DNA from: Treponema sp.
Lineage (GTDB): Bacteria > Spirochaetota > Spirochaetia > Treponematales > Treponemataceae
Reading direction: 5' to 3'
Assembly (NCBI GenBank): GCA_017551545.1
Contig: JAFZLJ010000134.1
Coordinates: 1 to 64,000, forward strand
Length of the DNA stretch: 64,000 bases
Positions 23,889 to 32,946 of this stretch are shown here, in pieces. The position numbers were made by a program, and so were the translations under genes. Position 1 is the stretch's first letter. Every line of letters starts with the position of its first letter. The notes below the pieces were generated by a model. That model was not told the DNA's origin, searched no databases, and saw only the letters and a list, made by a program, of their open reading frames with translations.

Positions 23889-25579
23889 AGCAATACAACG
23901 GAAAGTACCAGCAGTTTAAAGGAGTTTCTCTAGACGACAGGCAGTGGCCCGGAAAAAGGCTTACTGCTGCTCCTGTATGGTGTTCCGTTGATTTGCGTGA
24001 CGGCAACCAGGCACTTATAAATCCAATGGGCATTGATGCCAAAATTGAATTTTTTAAAATGCTTGTTGCAATTGGTTTTAAACAGATTGAAGTTGGATTT
24101 CCTTCTGCGAATAAAACCGAGTATGATTTTGTGCGCCGTCTTATTGATGAAAATCTTATTCCCGATGATGTTTGGATTCAGGTTCTTACTCAGGCCCGCG
24201 ACCAGTTTGTACAGAAAACTATAGAAAGCGTGCGTGGTGCAAAAAATGTAATTATGCATTTGTACAACGCAACTTCTCCGGCACAACGTCAGTACAACTT
24301 TGGAAAAAACAAACAGGAAATAATTGATCTTGCTGTTGGTGGGGTTCGCAGTATAAAAAAGAATCTTACTCTGCTCACAGAAGCCGGAACAAACGTAATG
24401 TTTGAATATTCTCCGGAAAATTTTACAGAAACCGAAATGGATTTTGCACTCGAAATTTGTCGTGCTGTGCGTGATGAATGGGGTGCCACTCCTGACAATA
24501 AAATTATTTTGAATCTGCCTTCTACTGTTGAATGCAATATGCCTAACCAGTTTGCTGATCAGATTGAATATTTTTGCAGGAATATTGGTGAGCGCGAAAA
24601 CTGCATAATTTCACTTCATAATCATAATGACAGAGGCGAAGGAATTGCACACTGTGAGCTTGGATTACTTGCCGGTGCTGAACGTGTAGAAGGATGTCTT
24701 TTTGGAAACGGTGAACGAACCGGAAACATGGATCTTGTTACAGCTGCCCTGAACCTTTACACACAGGGAATTGATCCGGGACTTGATTTTTCTAACCTTG
24801 AAGAAATTGCTGCTCTTTATGAACGACTTACAGATATGCCTATTCATCCGCGCCAGCCTTATGCAGGAGAACTTGTTTATACTGCGTTTAGCGGAAGCCA
24901 CCAGGATGCAATTCGTAAAGCAATTGAAGCTCGTACAAAGCTTGCACCAGATACACGCTGGGATGTTCCTTATATTCCGATTGACCCTCATGATATTGGT
25001 TATGAATATGAAGGAATTATCCGCATAAACAGTCAGAGCGGAAAAGGCGGTGCAGTTTATATTCTGGAACACGAATTTGGTATTGTTCCTCCAAAGGCAA
25101 TGCACCCTGTAATTGGTTCTATTGTTAAAGCAAAAGCAGATGAACTTCAGAGAGAACTTTCGGCTGCAGAAATTTATGCGCTGTTCGAAGAAAAATGGCT
25201 TAAAACAAAGTCTCCGCTTAATGTATTTGAAATTACAGAAAAGCACGTTGAAGGTGAACGCGGCGGCGAAGGTATTGAACACGTTGCTCAGACAGCAACA
25301 ATCGAATGGCTTGGCAAACGCTACGTAATTACTGCAAACGGAAACGGACCTTTGGATGCCTTTGTAAATATTATGAAGAGAACTTCTGCGCCTGCATTTA
25401 ATATTACATCATTCAGTGAACATTCTATTGGTTCTGGTTCAGACACTCACGCTATTTCTTATGTTCAGATTACAAAAGAAGACGGCACTACAGCCTGGGG
25501 AGTAGGAAAGAGCTCCAACGTTGGACGCGCCGGTGTTGCAGCAATTGTCAGCGCATTAAACTTTGCACCGCAGCCATAA
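23885..25579 (+). CDS. leuA: 2-isopropylmalate synthase
   Basis: LeuA condenses acetyl-CoA and 2-oxoisovalerate, the first step of leucine synthesis. The 564-residue product has the HMGL-like TIM barrel with the opening DLRDGNQAL (catalytic Arg and metal Asp), HNHNDRGEG (metal His pair) and GNGERTGNMDL, and a C-terminal regulatory domain (LeuA dimer) with GNGPLDAFVN and HAISYVQI, the site of leucine feedback. PNQFADQIEYF and the length fit the longer LeuA form seen in actinobacteria and treponemes. Translation is coupled to the DUF4954 gene by an ATGA overlap; no leuBCD is in the window. The 3' end overlaps the convergent murD by 32 bases. Confidence 0.93.
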   Translation: MKQYNGKYQQFKGVSLDDRQWPGKRLTAAPVWCSVDLRDGNQALINPMGIDAKIEFFKMLVAIGFKQIEVGFPSANKTEYDFVRRLIDENLIPDDVWIQVLTQARDQFVQKTIESVRGAKNVIMHLYNATSPAQRQYNFGKNKQEIIDLAVGGVRSIKKNLTLLTEAGTNVMFEYSPENFTETEMDFALEICRAVRDEWGATPDNKIILNLPSTVECNMPNQFADQIEYFCRNIGERENCIISLHNHNDRGEGIAHCELGLLAGAERVEGCLFGNGERTGNMDLVTAALNLYTQGIDPGLDFSNLEEIAALYERLTDMPIHPRQPYAGELVYTAFSGSHQDAIRKAIEARTKLAPDTRWDVPYIPIDPHDIGYEYEGIIRINSQSGKGGAVYILEHEFGIVPPKAMHPVIGSIVKAKADELQRELSAAEIYALFEEKWLKTKSPLNVFEITEKHVEGERGGEGIEHVAQTATIEWLGKRYVITANGNGPLDAFVNIMKRTSAPAFNITSFSEHSIGSGSDTHAISYVQITKEDGTTAWGVGKSSNVGRAGVAAIVSALNFAPQP

Positions 25580-26966
25580 ACTTTTCACCGCGGTCAAATT
25601 CATTATTGAACATTCCGAATGAAGTCGCTCCCGGAGAAAATACTATAATGTCTGATTTAACGTTGCCGCTTAAAAGAGCGTCTTTGAGCGCGCCAAGCAT
25701 TTCGTCAAGGCTGTTGTATGGACCGTTGTATTTTGTTCCGGCTTTGTCCAGTTCTGGTATAATTTTATCGGTGGCGGTGCCTGCAAGTAGATAAATCTGT
25801 TCTATTGTTTTTCCTTCAATCAGGACTTCAGTCAACTTGTTTAGCTCAAGGCCTTTTTCTGTTCCACCAGTTAAGAGAATTACAGGTTTGCCAAAGGCTT
25901 TTGTTGCGGCAGCGGCTGCTTCAGGTACAGTTGCGGCAGAATCGTTGTAAAACTTGAAGCCGTTCCATTCGTGGAAGAACTGAAGGCGGTGTGCAATGCC
26001 CGGCCATGTCTGAAGGATTTCTTTTGCACGCTGTTTTTCTACGCCCATAAGCTGAAGAACTGTTGCGGCATTCTGTGCATTGAGCTTCATGTGTTCGCCT
26101 GGAACAAGAAGACTGTCAAAGTTTACTGTATATTTGGTTGGTGTGTTGTAACGGATTACTGTTGCACGACTTTCACGGGCAAAAAGGTCTCCCCAGGTTC
26201 CGCCGCAGGCTGGTCCGGTTCCTGGTTCATCTTGTCCTGCATCAAAAATTGAATATGTTCCGGAATCCTGATCTGCATAAATCAAACGCTTGTCTGCAAC
26301 ATAGTCTTCCATATTGCCATACCAGTTCTGGTGGTCAGGAACAATTTTAGTAATTACAGAAATGTGAGGTTTAAGAACTCCACGACCACGAAGGTCTGCA
26401 AGCTGCCATGAAGAAAATTCAATTACAACAGGAGTGTCTGAACTTACCTGGTCAAAAAAAGTGAGCGGGCTTACTGTAATGTTGCCGCCAAGGAATGCTG
26501 TAAAGCCTGCCTGCTGTAAGCCGTAATAAATTGCGCTTACTGTAGAAGATTTTCCCTTGCTTCCTGTTACTGCAATAATAGGGCAGTCTGTAAAACGCAG
26601 GAAGATACTAAGGTCTGTTTCTATTGCTTTTGCTGCTGCAAGATATTTGTTTCCGTCATATTTAACACCCGGATTTTTTATAACGCAGTCTGCATTTTCA
26701 AAATCTGCATGGTCGTGACCGCCAAGATGATAGGTAAGACGAGAATGGTCGAGTGTATTGTCATTATTAAGGCGTTCAAGAGTTGGAGCCAGCTGTTCTT
26801 GGGTTTTCATGTCTGTTACAGTGACATAAGCGCCTTTATTCAGGAAAAATCGTGCAGCCGCTTCGCCACCACCATTGAGCCCAAGCCCCATAATTGTTAT
26901 TTTTTTATCTTTAATGTCATCAATTGATTTGAACGGGCATTGAGAAGAATATGAGTGGAATGTCAT
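25548..26966 (-). CDS. murD: UDP-N-acetylmuramoyl-L-alanine--D-glutamate ligase
   Basis: MurD adds D-Glu to UDP-MurNAc-L-Ala in cytoplasmic peptidoglycan precursor synthesis. The 472-residue product has the N-terminal Rossmann region ITIMGLGLNGGGEAAARFF, the Mur ligase P-loop AVTGSKGKSST, the substrate region LGGNITVSPL, the central HRLQFFHEWNGFKFYNDSAATVPE and the C-terminal LTGGTEKGLEL and VFSPGATSFGMFNNEFDRG. The P-loop is a GSKGKS variant of the usual GTNGK(T/S). TAGGAG lies seven bases before ATG 26966. It lies downstream of tRNA-Leu and its terminator. The 3' end overlaps leuA on the other strand by 32 bases. Confidence 0.95.
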   Translation of the reverse strand: MTFHSYSSQCPFKSIDDIKDKKITIMGLGLNGGGEAAARFFLNKGAYVTVTDMKTQEQLAPTLERLNNDNTLDHSRLTYHLGGHDHADFENADCVIKNPGVKYDGNKYLAAAKAIETDLSIFLRFTDCPIIAVTGSKGKSSTVSAIYYGLQQAGFTAFLGGNITVSPLTFFDQVSSDTPVVIEFSSWQLADLRGRGVLKPHISVITKIVPDHQNWYGNMEDYVADKRLIYADQDSGTYSIFDAGQDEPGTGPACGGTWGDLFARESRATVIRYNTPTKYTVNFDSLLVPGEHMKLNAQNAATVLQLMGVEKQRAKEILQTWPGIAHRLQFFHEWNGFKFYNDSAATVPEAAAAATKAFGKPVILLTGGTEKGLELNKLTEVLIEGKTIEQIYLLAGTATDKIIPELDKAGTKYNGPYNSLDEMLGALKDALLSGNVKSDIIVFSPGATSFGMFNNEFDRGEKFMAAVQSLMR

Positions 26967-26980
26967 GGGCTACTCCTAAT

Positions 26981-27008
26981 AAAAAAGGTCTCCCTTTCGG
27001 AAGACCTT
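26981..27008 (-). terminator. Intrinsic terminator after tRNA-Leu
   Basis: On the minus strand AAGGTCT and AGACCTT pair around a purine-rich loop and run into TTTTTT (top-strand A-run 26981-26986). It separates tRNA-Leu from murD. Confidence 0.88.
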
Positions 27009-27010
27009 TA

Positions 27011-27096
27011 TGCCGGGAACCAGAATCGAACTGGCACGTCGGTTGCCCGACACAGGATTTTAAGTCCTGGGCGTCTACCAATTCCGCCATCCCGGC
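27011..27096 (-). tRNA. tRNA-Leu (TAA)
   Basis: An 86-base type II tRNA: acceptor GCCGGGA/TCCCGGC with discriminator A, anticodon loop CTTAAAA (TAA), a long variable arm (TGTCGGGCAACCGACG region) and T arm GCCAG TTCGATT CTGGT. CCA is not encoded. Confidence 0.97.
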
Positions 27097-27105
27097 AACA
27101 AAGTC

Positions 27106-27134
27106 ATATTATCGCAAATTAAGGGATTTTTCAA
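27106..27134 (-). promoter_or_regulatory. Promoter of tRNA-Leu
   Basis: On the minus strand TTGAAA (27134-27129) and TAATAT (27111-27106) are exactly 17 bases apart; the tRNA begins nine bases later. Confidence 0.75.
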
Positions 27135-27136
27135 GA

Positions 27137-27223
27137 TGGATTGCCACGTCGCTGCGCTCCTCGCAATGACGTCGTCGCTTCGCTCGCAATGACCGTCATT
27201 GCGAGCGAAGCGTGGCAATCCAG
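27137..27223. repeat. Dispersed palindrome, family B
   Basis: TGGATTGCCACGTCGC and its inverse GCGTGGCAATCCA flank inner CGTCGCTTCGCTCGCAATGAC copies. It lies between the 3' end of the YhcC gene and the tRNA-Leu promoter. Confidence 0.9.
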
Positions 27224-27226
27224 AGT

Positions 27227-28081
27227 TTACTGTTCCAGCTTTTTTATTCTATCCATTACCCGTTTTTTATCCGTAGTCCATTTTGGTGCAATCAGGGTTT
27301 TCTTTGGTGGATCTCCTGTCAAACGATGAATAATCACCGAATCCGGAATAATCGCCAGCGCCTTCTTCAGCAGTTCAAAATATTCATCCATCTGCAGCAC
27401 TTCAAACTTTCCCTGTTGATATTCTATGGCAAGATCTGTGTCTTTTAGAACGTACAGGCACATTATTTTAATGCCATCAGTCCCCGCGTCAATTGCAGCT
27501 TTCACACTGTTCATCATGTCTGCTTCTGTTTCAACTGGGAGTCCAAAAATTACATGAGTTACTACGTGAATCTTTGGTGCCATCTTGTGTATACGTTCGA
27601 CCGCATCAAAGTAAACATCATTTGTAAAGCCACGCCGAATGTATTCTGCGGAAGCTTCATTTGAAGTCTGAAATCCAAGTTCCAGCTGAACAAAATGCTC
27701 ATCACTAATGCGCGCCAGTTCCTCAAGCACATCATCTCCAAGACAATCAGGCCGAGTTCCCAGTGCAAGCCCCTTAATTCCATCGTAAGAAAGTGCCTTA
27801 TGCCATTTTGCAGAAAGCTCTGTGAGGTTGCCGTATGTGTTTGTAAAGTTCTGAAAATATGCAATAAAAGTGTCTGCACCCTTAAAGCGATCAGGCACAA
27901 TGCTGCGGGTATCATCAAACGGTACAGTAAATTCCCCGGAGCCGCTTTGACTGCAAAAAATACAGCCACGTGTTCCTTTAGTTCCGTCGCGTGTAGGGCA
28001 GGTGCAGCCGGCATCAAAGGTGAGCTTGTAAACCTTAGTTCCAAAGAGATTTTTATAATAGTCGCTGACCCAGGTGTGCAT
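27227..28081 (-). CDS. Radical SAM protein of the YhcC (TIGR01212) family
   Basis: The 284-residue product has the conserved opening YKLTFDAGCTCPTRDGTKG and GCIFC; Cys28, Cys40 and Cys43 are the likely [4Fe-4S] ligands, with Cys26 an extra. LALGTRPDCL, LELGFQT and HVIFGLPVET follow in the order expected for the family. The reaction in bacteria is unsettled; the family is related to tRNA-modifying Elp3-like enzymes. A perfect TTGACA (28115-28110), 16 bases, and TAAACT (28093-28088) lie six bases before the ATG, with no Shine-Dalgarno, so the mRNA may be leaderless. It is divergent from the membrane protein gene at 28152. Confidence 0.88.
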   Translation of the reverse strand: MHTWVSDYYKNLFGTKVYKLTFDAGCTCPTRDGTKGTRGCIFCSQSGSGEFTVPFDDTRSIVPDRFKGADTFIAYFQNFTNTYGNLTELSAKWHKALSYDGIKGLALGTRPDCLGDDVLEELARISDEHFVQLELGFQTSNEASAEYIRRGFTNDVYFDAVERIHKMAPKIHVVTHVIFGLPVETEADMMNSVKAAIDAGTDGIKIMCLYVLKDTDLAIEYQQGKFEVLQMDEYFELLKKALAIIPDSVIIHRLTGDPPKKTLIAPKWTTDKKRVMDRIKKLEQ

Positions 28082-28087
28082 AAAATC

Positions 28088-28115
28088 AGTTTAGCATAAT
28101 GCCAAGGATTGTCAA
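28088..28115 (-). promoter_or_regulatory. Promoter of the YhcC gene, leaderless type
   Basis: Minus-strand TTGACA, 16-base spacer, TAAACT, then GATTTT and the ATG. Its -35 box is only one base from the -35 box of the divergent promoter at 28117. Confidence 0.7.
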
Positions 28116-28116
28116 T

Positions 28117-28145
28117 TTGCCCAAGACCTGGTTTTTCGCTATAAT
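28117..28145 (+). promoter_or_regulatory. Promoter of the COG2426 gene, leaderless type
   Basis: TTGCCC (28117-28122), 17 bases, TATAAT (28140-28145), then six bases to ATG 28152. The two divergent RNA polymerases would compete for the same ~60 bases. Confidence 0.68.
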
Positions 28146-28151
28146 GATTTT

Positions 28152-28634
28152 ATGTTCAAAAATTATCTTTGGATTTTCTTTATCTCGATGGTGCCGCTCA
28201 TTGAACTTCGTGGTGCTATTCCTGTTTCTCAGGCGCTTCAGATGCCGATTGTTTCTTCTTACATTGTTTGTATTATTGGCAACATGCTGCCTGTTCCAAT
28301 CATTTATCTTTTTGCAAGACGCTTTCTGGAATGGGGTCAGGATAAAAAAGGTATAGGAAAAATCTGTCAGTTCTTCTTAGTAAAAGGTGCCGCCGCCGGA
28401 GAAAAAATGCAGGAAAAAGCAGGCCGTGGAATCTTTGTTGCTCTCATGCTTTTTGTTGCAATCCCACTTCCAGGGACTGGAGCCTGGACTGGAACACTTG
28501 CCGCAAGCCTTCTTGATATGAAATTCAAAGACACAGTCATTGCCGTAATGCTCGGCGTTTTGATTGCAGGACTCATAATGATGGCCGTTTCACTCGGACT
28601 TTTCACTGCACTTTTTGCGGCCCTGGGGAAATAA
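28152..28634 (+). CDS. Small multidrug-export-like membrane protein (COG2426)
   Basis: The 160-residue product has about four or five membrane spans and the motifs PLIELRGAIPVSQ near the N-terminus and AIPLPGTGAWTGTLAASLL near the middle, which define the COG2426 / Sm_multidrug_ex family, a distant relative of DedA/SNARE-associated membrane proteins. The 'multidrug export' name is historical and a transport role is not established. TATAAT lies six bases before ATG. The AEC transporter ATG follows one base after its stop, so the two are co-translated. Confidence 0.85.
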   Translation: MFKNYLWIFFISMVPLIELRGAIPVSQALQMPIVSSYIVCIIGNMLPVPIIYLFARRFLEWGQDKKGIGKICQFFLVKGAAAGEKMQEKAGRGIFVALMLFVAIPLPGTGAWTGTLAASLLDMKFKDTVIAVMLGVLIAGLIMMAVSLGLFTALFAALGK

Positions 28635-28635
28635 A

Positions 28636-29553
28636 ATGTACATACTTGTTTTAAAACAACTCGTAATAATGATTGCCATCACACTGGCAGGTTATATTTT
28701 TGCACGAATCGTAAAGGTAACAGACGAACAGCAAAAATTCATGAGCCGCCTGCTCCTTTATTTTATTAATCCGTTTTTAGTACTCAACAGCTTTAATATG
28801 GAATTCAGCTGGCATAAGTTTGGTCAGCTCTGGTTTGCAGCACTCATTGCACTTGTTATGCATGGCATAATGATTCTGCTGGGCATCCTTTCGTCAAAAG
28901 AAAAAATTGACCGTATTGCAGTTGCGTTTACAAACTGTGGTTTTGTAGGAATTCCGTTGATTCGCGGCGTTTTTGGTGACGAAGGCGTTTTCTACCTGAT
29001 GGGCTACCTTATTATTTTCAACGTGCTTATCTGGACCTACGGCTACTACCAGATGAGCGGTACAACAAACATCAAAAAAATAATCACAAATCCGAATATC
29101 ATTGCAGTAACAATAGGAATTATTCTTTTCTGTCTGCCGTTTGAATTGCCAGAGCTTGTTCGTAAACCAATCGTTATGATTGCAGATATCAACACTCCTA
29201 TGGCAATGCTTTTGCTTGGTATTCTTTTTGCACGCTTTGAATTTGACAGGGCGTATATTGCGCGTGTTATTAAAACAACTTTGTTCCGTCTTGTTGTTGC
29301 GTCACTTTGTAATCTTATTGTAATAGTGATTGTCTACAAGCTTTGCATAAACATGCAGGACATAAAGATGATGCTCTTTGCAATTTACATCTGTTCTATG
29401 TGTCCTGTTGCAACAACAATTCCGGGGCTTGCAGTAGTTTTTGATCACGACAAATCTTTTGCAAGTCTTATCGTTACAATTACCAGTATGTTCTGTATTC
29501 TGACAATTCCTACTTTTGTTGCACTGGCAGAGTGGGTGGTGGGACTTCTATAA
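28636..29553 (+). CDS. AEC-family permease (auxin efflux carrier-like)
   Basis: The 305-residue product has about ten membrane spans with a hydrophilic loop around residues 135-150. NPFLVLNSFNMEF, FTNCGFVGIPLI, MAMLLLGILFA and CPVATTIPGLAVVF are hallmarks of the AEC/BASS-like permeases that move malate, malonate or related organic acids. The substrate cannot be read from sequence. I chose ATG 28636 with GGGGA upstream; an ATG at 28615 would lie within the preceding gene. Its stop overlaps the convergent addA stop by six bases. Confidence 0.9.
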   Translation: MYILVLKQLVIMIAITLAGYIFARIVKVTDEQQKFMSRLLLYFINPFLVLNSFNMEFSWHKFGQLWFAALIALVMHGIMILLGILSSKEKIDRIAVAFTNCGFVGIPLIRGVFGDEGVFYLMGYLIIFNVLIWTYGYYQMSGTTNIKKIITNPNIIAVTIGIILFCLPFELPELVRKPIVMIADINTPMAMLLLGILFARFEFDRAYIARVIKTTLFRLVVASLCNLIVIVIVYKLCINMQDIKMMLFAIYICSMCPVATTIPGLAVVFDHDKSFASLIVTITSMFCILTIPTFVALAEWVVGLL

Positions 29554-32500
29554 TTTGCCCTTCGACAAGCTCAGGGACCCCATAAAATCATGCCTCAAGA
29601 AATACAACCAGCAGCTGATTTTTTCTTCTGAAATTTTCAGCAGCTTGGCGGCGGCTTTTCGGTAGCATTCCTGCTGGCCGCGGTATTTTTCTACGTCAAT
29701 TTCTTTATCTGATTTGTAGTCTACTATGGTGTAAGTGCCGTCCGGGTTTTCAAAAATCAAGTCTATTGAACCGGTGAAAATGAAGCCGTCTAAAAGCATA
29801 CGAAATGCCCATTCTGCGCGGAAGAAACGACCGGCACTTTTGCATTCATCAAGCGCTTTACCTAAATCACTTTCCGCAAAACTTTGGCACATTGACTTAC
29901 ACGAATCAATAAACTGATTCATAACAGCAGGACTATCCGGAAGATTTTTCAAAAGCTTTGATTCGGGCTGGTAGAGGTCGCATGGAATGCCGTTTGCCTG
30001 TGCCTCAAGGAAAGCGTGAACAAGCGTACCAAAATCTGCAGCTGTAAAATTTGTTGACTGCAAGGTGTCTTCCGGAGAATCAAAGGTCTGTCCACTGTCG
30101 CTATCCTGTGCTGCTTGAGGAACGTATTCCTTTTCCAAAGACGAAGGAGTTTTTCTGTTTGACTCAGGCCACTCATATTTTATAGCAGGCTCACCCTTAT
30201 ACAATTCTTCAGCAGCGGCAACACGTTCCTTTTCTGCTTTAAGGGAGTTTGTATTGTAAAGCTTGCCCTTCATTTCTTCGCGTTCAACCGGAATGATTTC
30301 AAGGCTCTTGAATGGGCTGAATGGTTTTGTTTCATCACTCAGGTAGTGCAAATCAAGCTTTTCTATAAGCCGCAGGGAATCTTCTTTTTTCCAGGAGTCG
30401 GTTGGTTCTGCTTTCCAGGAGCCTACAATTTCTACATAATCTTCGGCGCGGGTTATTGCTACATAAATCAAACGGCGGAATTCTGCAAGTTCTTCTTTTG
30501 CGGCCTGTTCTTCCTGTCGCATGAAAAAGTAATTTTTTGTTCCGTTGCCAGGCTTTACTGTGAGTCCGTATTTCTGGTCAAAGAAGAATTGCGAGTCTTT
30601 GCTTTTTTTGTTTACATTTGTACAGCCATAAACAAAAACATAGCCAAACTGAAGTCCCTTACTCTTGTGAATTGTCATGATGTTTACGGCATCGCCTTTT
30701 TCTATAGGGTAGGTAAGCTCATCAAAATTAATTTCTACATCGTCGCCAAACGAAGTGATTTCTTTGTTCTTAATCTGACTCAGCTGATCACTAAACCAGG
30801 CAATTCCTTTATCATTCAAATCTGTCTGGCGTGCAAGTTCAAACAGCATATCAAACTGTTCTTCGTAAAGCGATTTTCTGTAGCTGAACATTGTTTCATA
30901 ACGATAGCCGCATTCATTCCACAAAAGCTCGAGTGTTTTTGTAAGAGGACGGCTCAGTGTCAAAAGCTTCTGCTCTTTATAATAATCCATAGCAGCCTGA
31001 TATTTTGCGCGTTCAGTTTCATCTTGAATGTCATCAGCTCCGGTTCCTGCAAGCACTGCTTCAACAGTTTCTTCGCTTAAGTTTGCAAAAGGAGAGGCAA
31101 GGTAACCTGCAAGAGAAATTCTGTCCTGAGGATAAACACAAAGCTGAATGAAATTATAAATATCATTAATCGGGCCGTCAGAAAAAATGGAAGTGTTCAT
31201 ATCCATTGTGTATGGAATATTAAAAACATTGAGCCATTTTATAAGGTAGCGGCGGTCTGTTCTTCCACGGTCAAGAATTGCGAACTTTGAAAAACCATAT
31301 TCTTTGCCCTGGTCTTCCATGTTCTTTTTAAATTCAAGAATTGTTTTTGCAATACTAATTGCAAGCTGGTCTTTTACTCCAAAGTGAATTGAAGGATCCA
31401 GCGCATCAGGGTCGAGTCTTGAAATTGAAAGGAATCTGTTCTGAACGTCTGTAAGCGATTCCGGTGGAAGCTCTTTTTGTGCAGCAGGATCAAACTTTAT
31501 TGCCGGAACAGAATATTTTGCTTCATAAAGCTCTTCTGTTTTATTATCAAAAATAAAATCATTTTCGCCGAATATGCGGTTGAACGTTGTAAGCAGATTG
31601 TTGTTGGAACGGTAGTTGTAATTCATTTGCAAAAAGCAGTCGTCGCCAAGTTCAGTTTTAAGCTTGTTGAAAACAGAAACATCGGCCCCTCGGAATTTAT
31701 AAATTGACTGTTTTTCATCACCAACGAAAAATAGCTTTTGCCCGCCATTGTTCAACAAAAAGAGCAGCTCCTTGTTCTTGGCATTGTTATCCTGGAACTC
31801 GTCAATCATGATTTTTTCGTAGGCGTTTTGTTCCTGTGTGCGAAGATCTTCCTGTTCATTAAGAATCTTCAAGGCAAGCTCGCTGATATCTGCAAAAGTG
31901 AGGTTTCCTGTCTGGCGCTTTGAATCATTTACGATTGCAGAAAAATCATCGAACATTTTGTAAAGGTCTGTGGTTTCATCGAGCTGCGCAATGTAAGCAC
32001 AAAGCGGAATTGTTGGAGTAACAAATTCTTCCATAAGGATTTTTTTTGCAGAACGAAGACCTGAAGTATAACCGCTTAAAGGGAATTTAATCTTACAGAT
32101 TTTCAAAAGCTTTTCATAAAATGCTGTTGCATAATCCTTTATGTCTTCAAAAGCCTCGCCTTGCGCAAGCTCCTCTTCTGTCAGCAGCTGTATAATTAAA
32201 CTGGCCTTTTGTGTATATTCGTTTTCACCTTTTGTCTGAATTGCGGTAACACATTCTTTTTCATAATCTGCAAGGAAAGCCGGAAGAGACTGAACAACTT
32301 TATTCCAGCCTTCAAGCAAAAGCTCCTTCTGTGCCTCAAGCTTAGAAACAAAAAAGTCAGGTTCATCTGCAAGGGTAGTATATTTGTTCACGGCTTCTGC
32401 AAGCACAGAATAAGCAAAATCTTCAAGTCGTCCGGCCTGGGCATATTGCTGAATGCATGGCCTGTTTTTATTTTCTAGCACATACGGGAGTGCAAGCTTT

Positions 32501-32946
32501 TTTATATCTTCAAGGGAGTCGCTGCCACCTGCATTAAAATCAGGACGGATTCCATAGCGGTTTGCAGCCTGCTTTACAATTGAATTACAGTAAGAGTCCA
32601 ATGTCTGAATATGTGTGTCAGAAAATTCTTCAAGAGCAAGCGCGGCACGTTTTTTTTCAAGAACCGGAGTTCCTTCATCATTTGCAAAAAAATCGAGAGT
32701 CTGGTAGATTCGCTCGTACATTTCGCCGGCTGCTTTTTTTGTAAATGTAAGCGTAAGTATTTGCGGTGCCCTTATGTTCTGAGACATTACAAGCCATGCA
32801 AAACGAGTTGCAAGTACCTGAGTTTTTCCGGAACCTGCACCTGCTGCTACAATTGTGTTGTCTGTTCTGCAGCAAACTGCCCGCTGTTTGTCATCAAGTT
32901 TTTTGTGTCGTTTTTCAAGAAGGTCAAGATAACTGTAGTCGCTCAT
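29548..32946 (-). CDS. addA: AddA-like ATP-dependent helicase/exonuclease subunit
   Basis: The 1132-residue product is a UvrD/Rep-type SF1A helicase fused to a PD-(D/E)xK nuclease. Walker A AAGAGSGKT lies at about residue 35, IMIDEFQDNN (Walker B) near 380, FVGDEKQSIYKFRGAD just after, MTIHKSKGLQF near 755 and YVAITRAE after that. The nuclease has GSIDLIF and VDYKSD near 1077. AddAB/RexAB resects double-strand breaks for RecA. The last residues GSLSLSKGKL come from a family C palindrome at 29557-29581, so the C-terminus has been replaced or extended by a repeat. Its ATG overlaps the addB stop by four bases. Confidence 0.9.
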   Translation of the reverse strand: MSDYSYLDLLEKRHKKLDDKQRAVCCRTDNTIVAAGAGSGKTQVLATRFAWLVMSQNIRAPQILTLTFTKKAAGEMYERIYQTLDFFANDEGTPVLEKKRAALALEEFSDTHIQTLDSYCNSIVKQAANRYGIRPDFNAGGSDSLEDIKKLALPYVLENKNRPCIQQYAQAGRLEDFAYSVLAEAVNKYTTLADEPDFFVSKLEAQKELLLEGWNKVVQSLPAFLADYEKECVTAIQTKGENEYTQKASLIIQLLTEEELAQGEAFEDIKDYATAFYEKLLKICKIKFPLSGYTSGLRSAKKILMEEFVTPTIPLCAYIAQLDETTDLYKMFDDFSAIVNDSKRQTGNLTFADISELALKILNEQEDLRTQEQNAYEKIMIDEFQDNNAKNKELLFLLNNGGQKLFFVGDEKQSIYKFRGADVSVFNKLKTELGDDCFLQMNYNYRSNNNLLTTFNRIFGENDFIFDNKTEELYEAKYSVPAIKFDPAAQKELPPESLTDVQNRFLSISRLDPDALDPSIHFGVKDQLAISIAKTILEFKKNMEDQGKEYGFSKFAILDRGRTDRRYLIKWLNVFNIPYTMDMNTSIFSDGPINDIYNFIQLCVYPQDRISLAGYLASPFANLSEETVEAVLAGTGADDIQDETERAKYQAAMDYYKEQKLLTLSRPLTKTLELLWNECGYRYETMFSYRKSLYEEQFDMLFELARQTDLNDKGIAWFSDQLSQIKNKEITSFGDDVEINFDELTYPIEKGDAVNIMTIHKSKGLQFGYVFVYGCTNVNKKSKDSQFFFDQKYGLTVKPGNGTKNYFFMRQEEQAAKEELAEFRRLIYVAITRAEDYVEIVGSWKAEPTDSWKKEDSLRLIEKLDLHYLSDETKPFSPFKSLEIIPVEREEMKGKLYNTNSLKAEKERVAAAEELYKGEPAIKYEWPESNRKTPSSLEKEYVPQAAQDSDSGQTFDSPEDTLQSTNFTAADFGTLVHAFLEAQANGIPCDLYQPESKLLKNLPDSPAVMNQFIDSCKSMCQSFAESDLGKALDECKSAGRFFRAEWAFRMLLDGFIFTGSIDLIFENPDGTYTIVDYKSDKEIDVEKYRGQQECYRKAAAKLLKISEEKISCWLYFLRHDFMGSLSLSKGKL
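29557..29581. repeat. Family C palindrome at the 3' end of addA
   Basis: GCCCTTCGACAAGCTCAGGG is read on the minus strand as SLSLSKG, supplying the last ten codons of addA. Confidence 0.85.
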
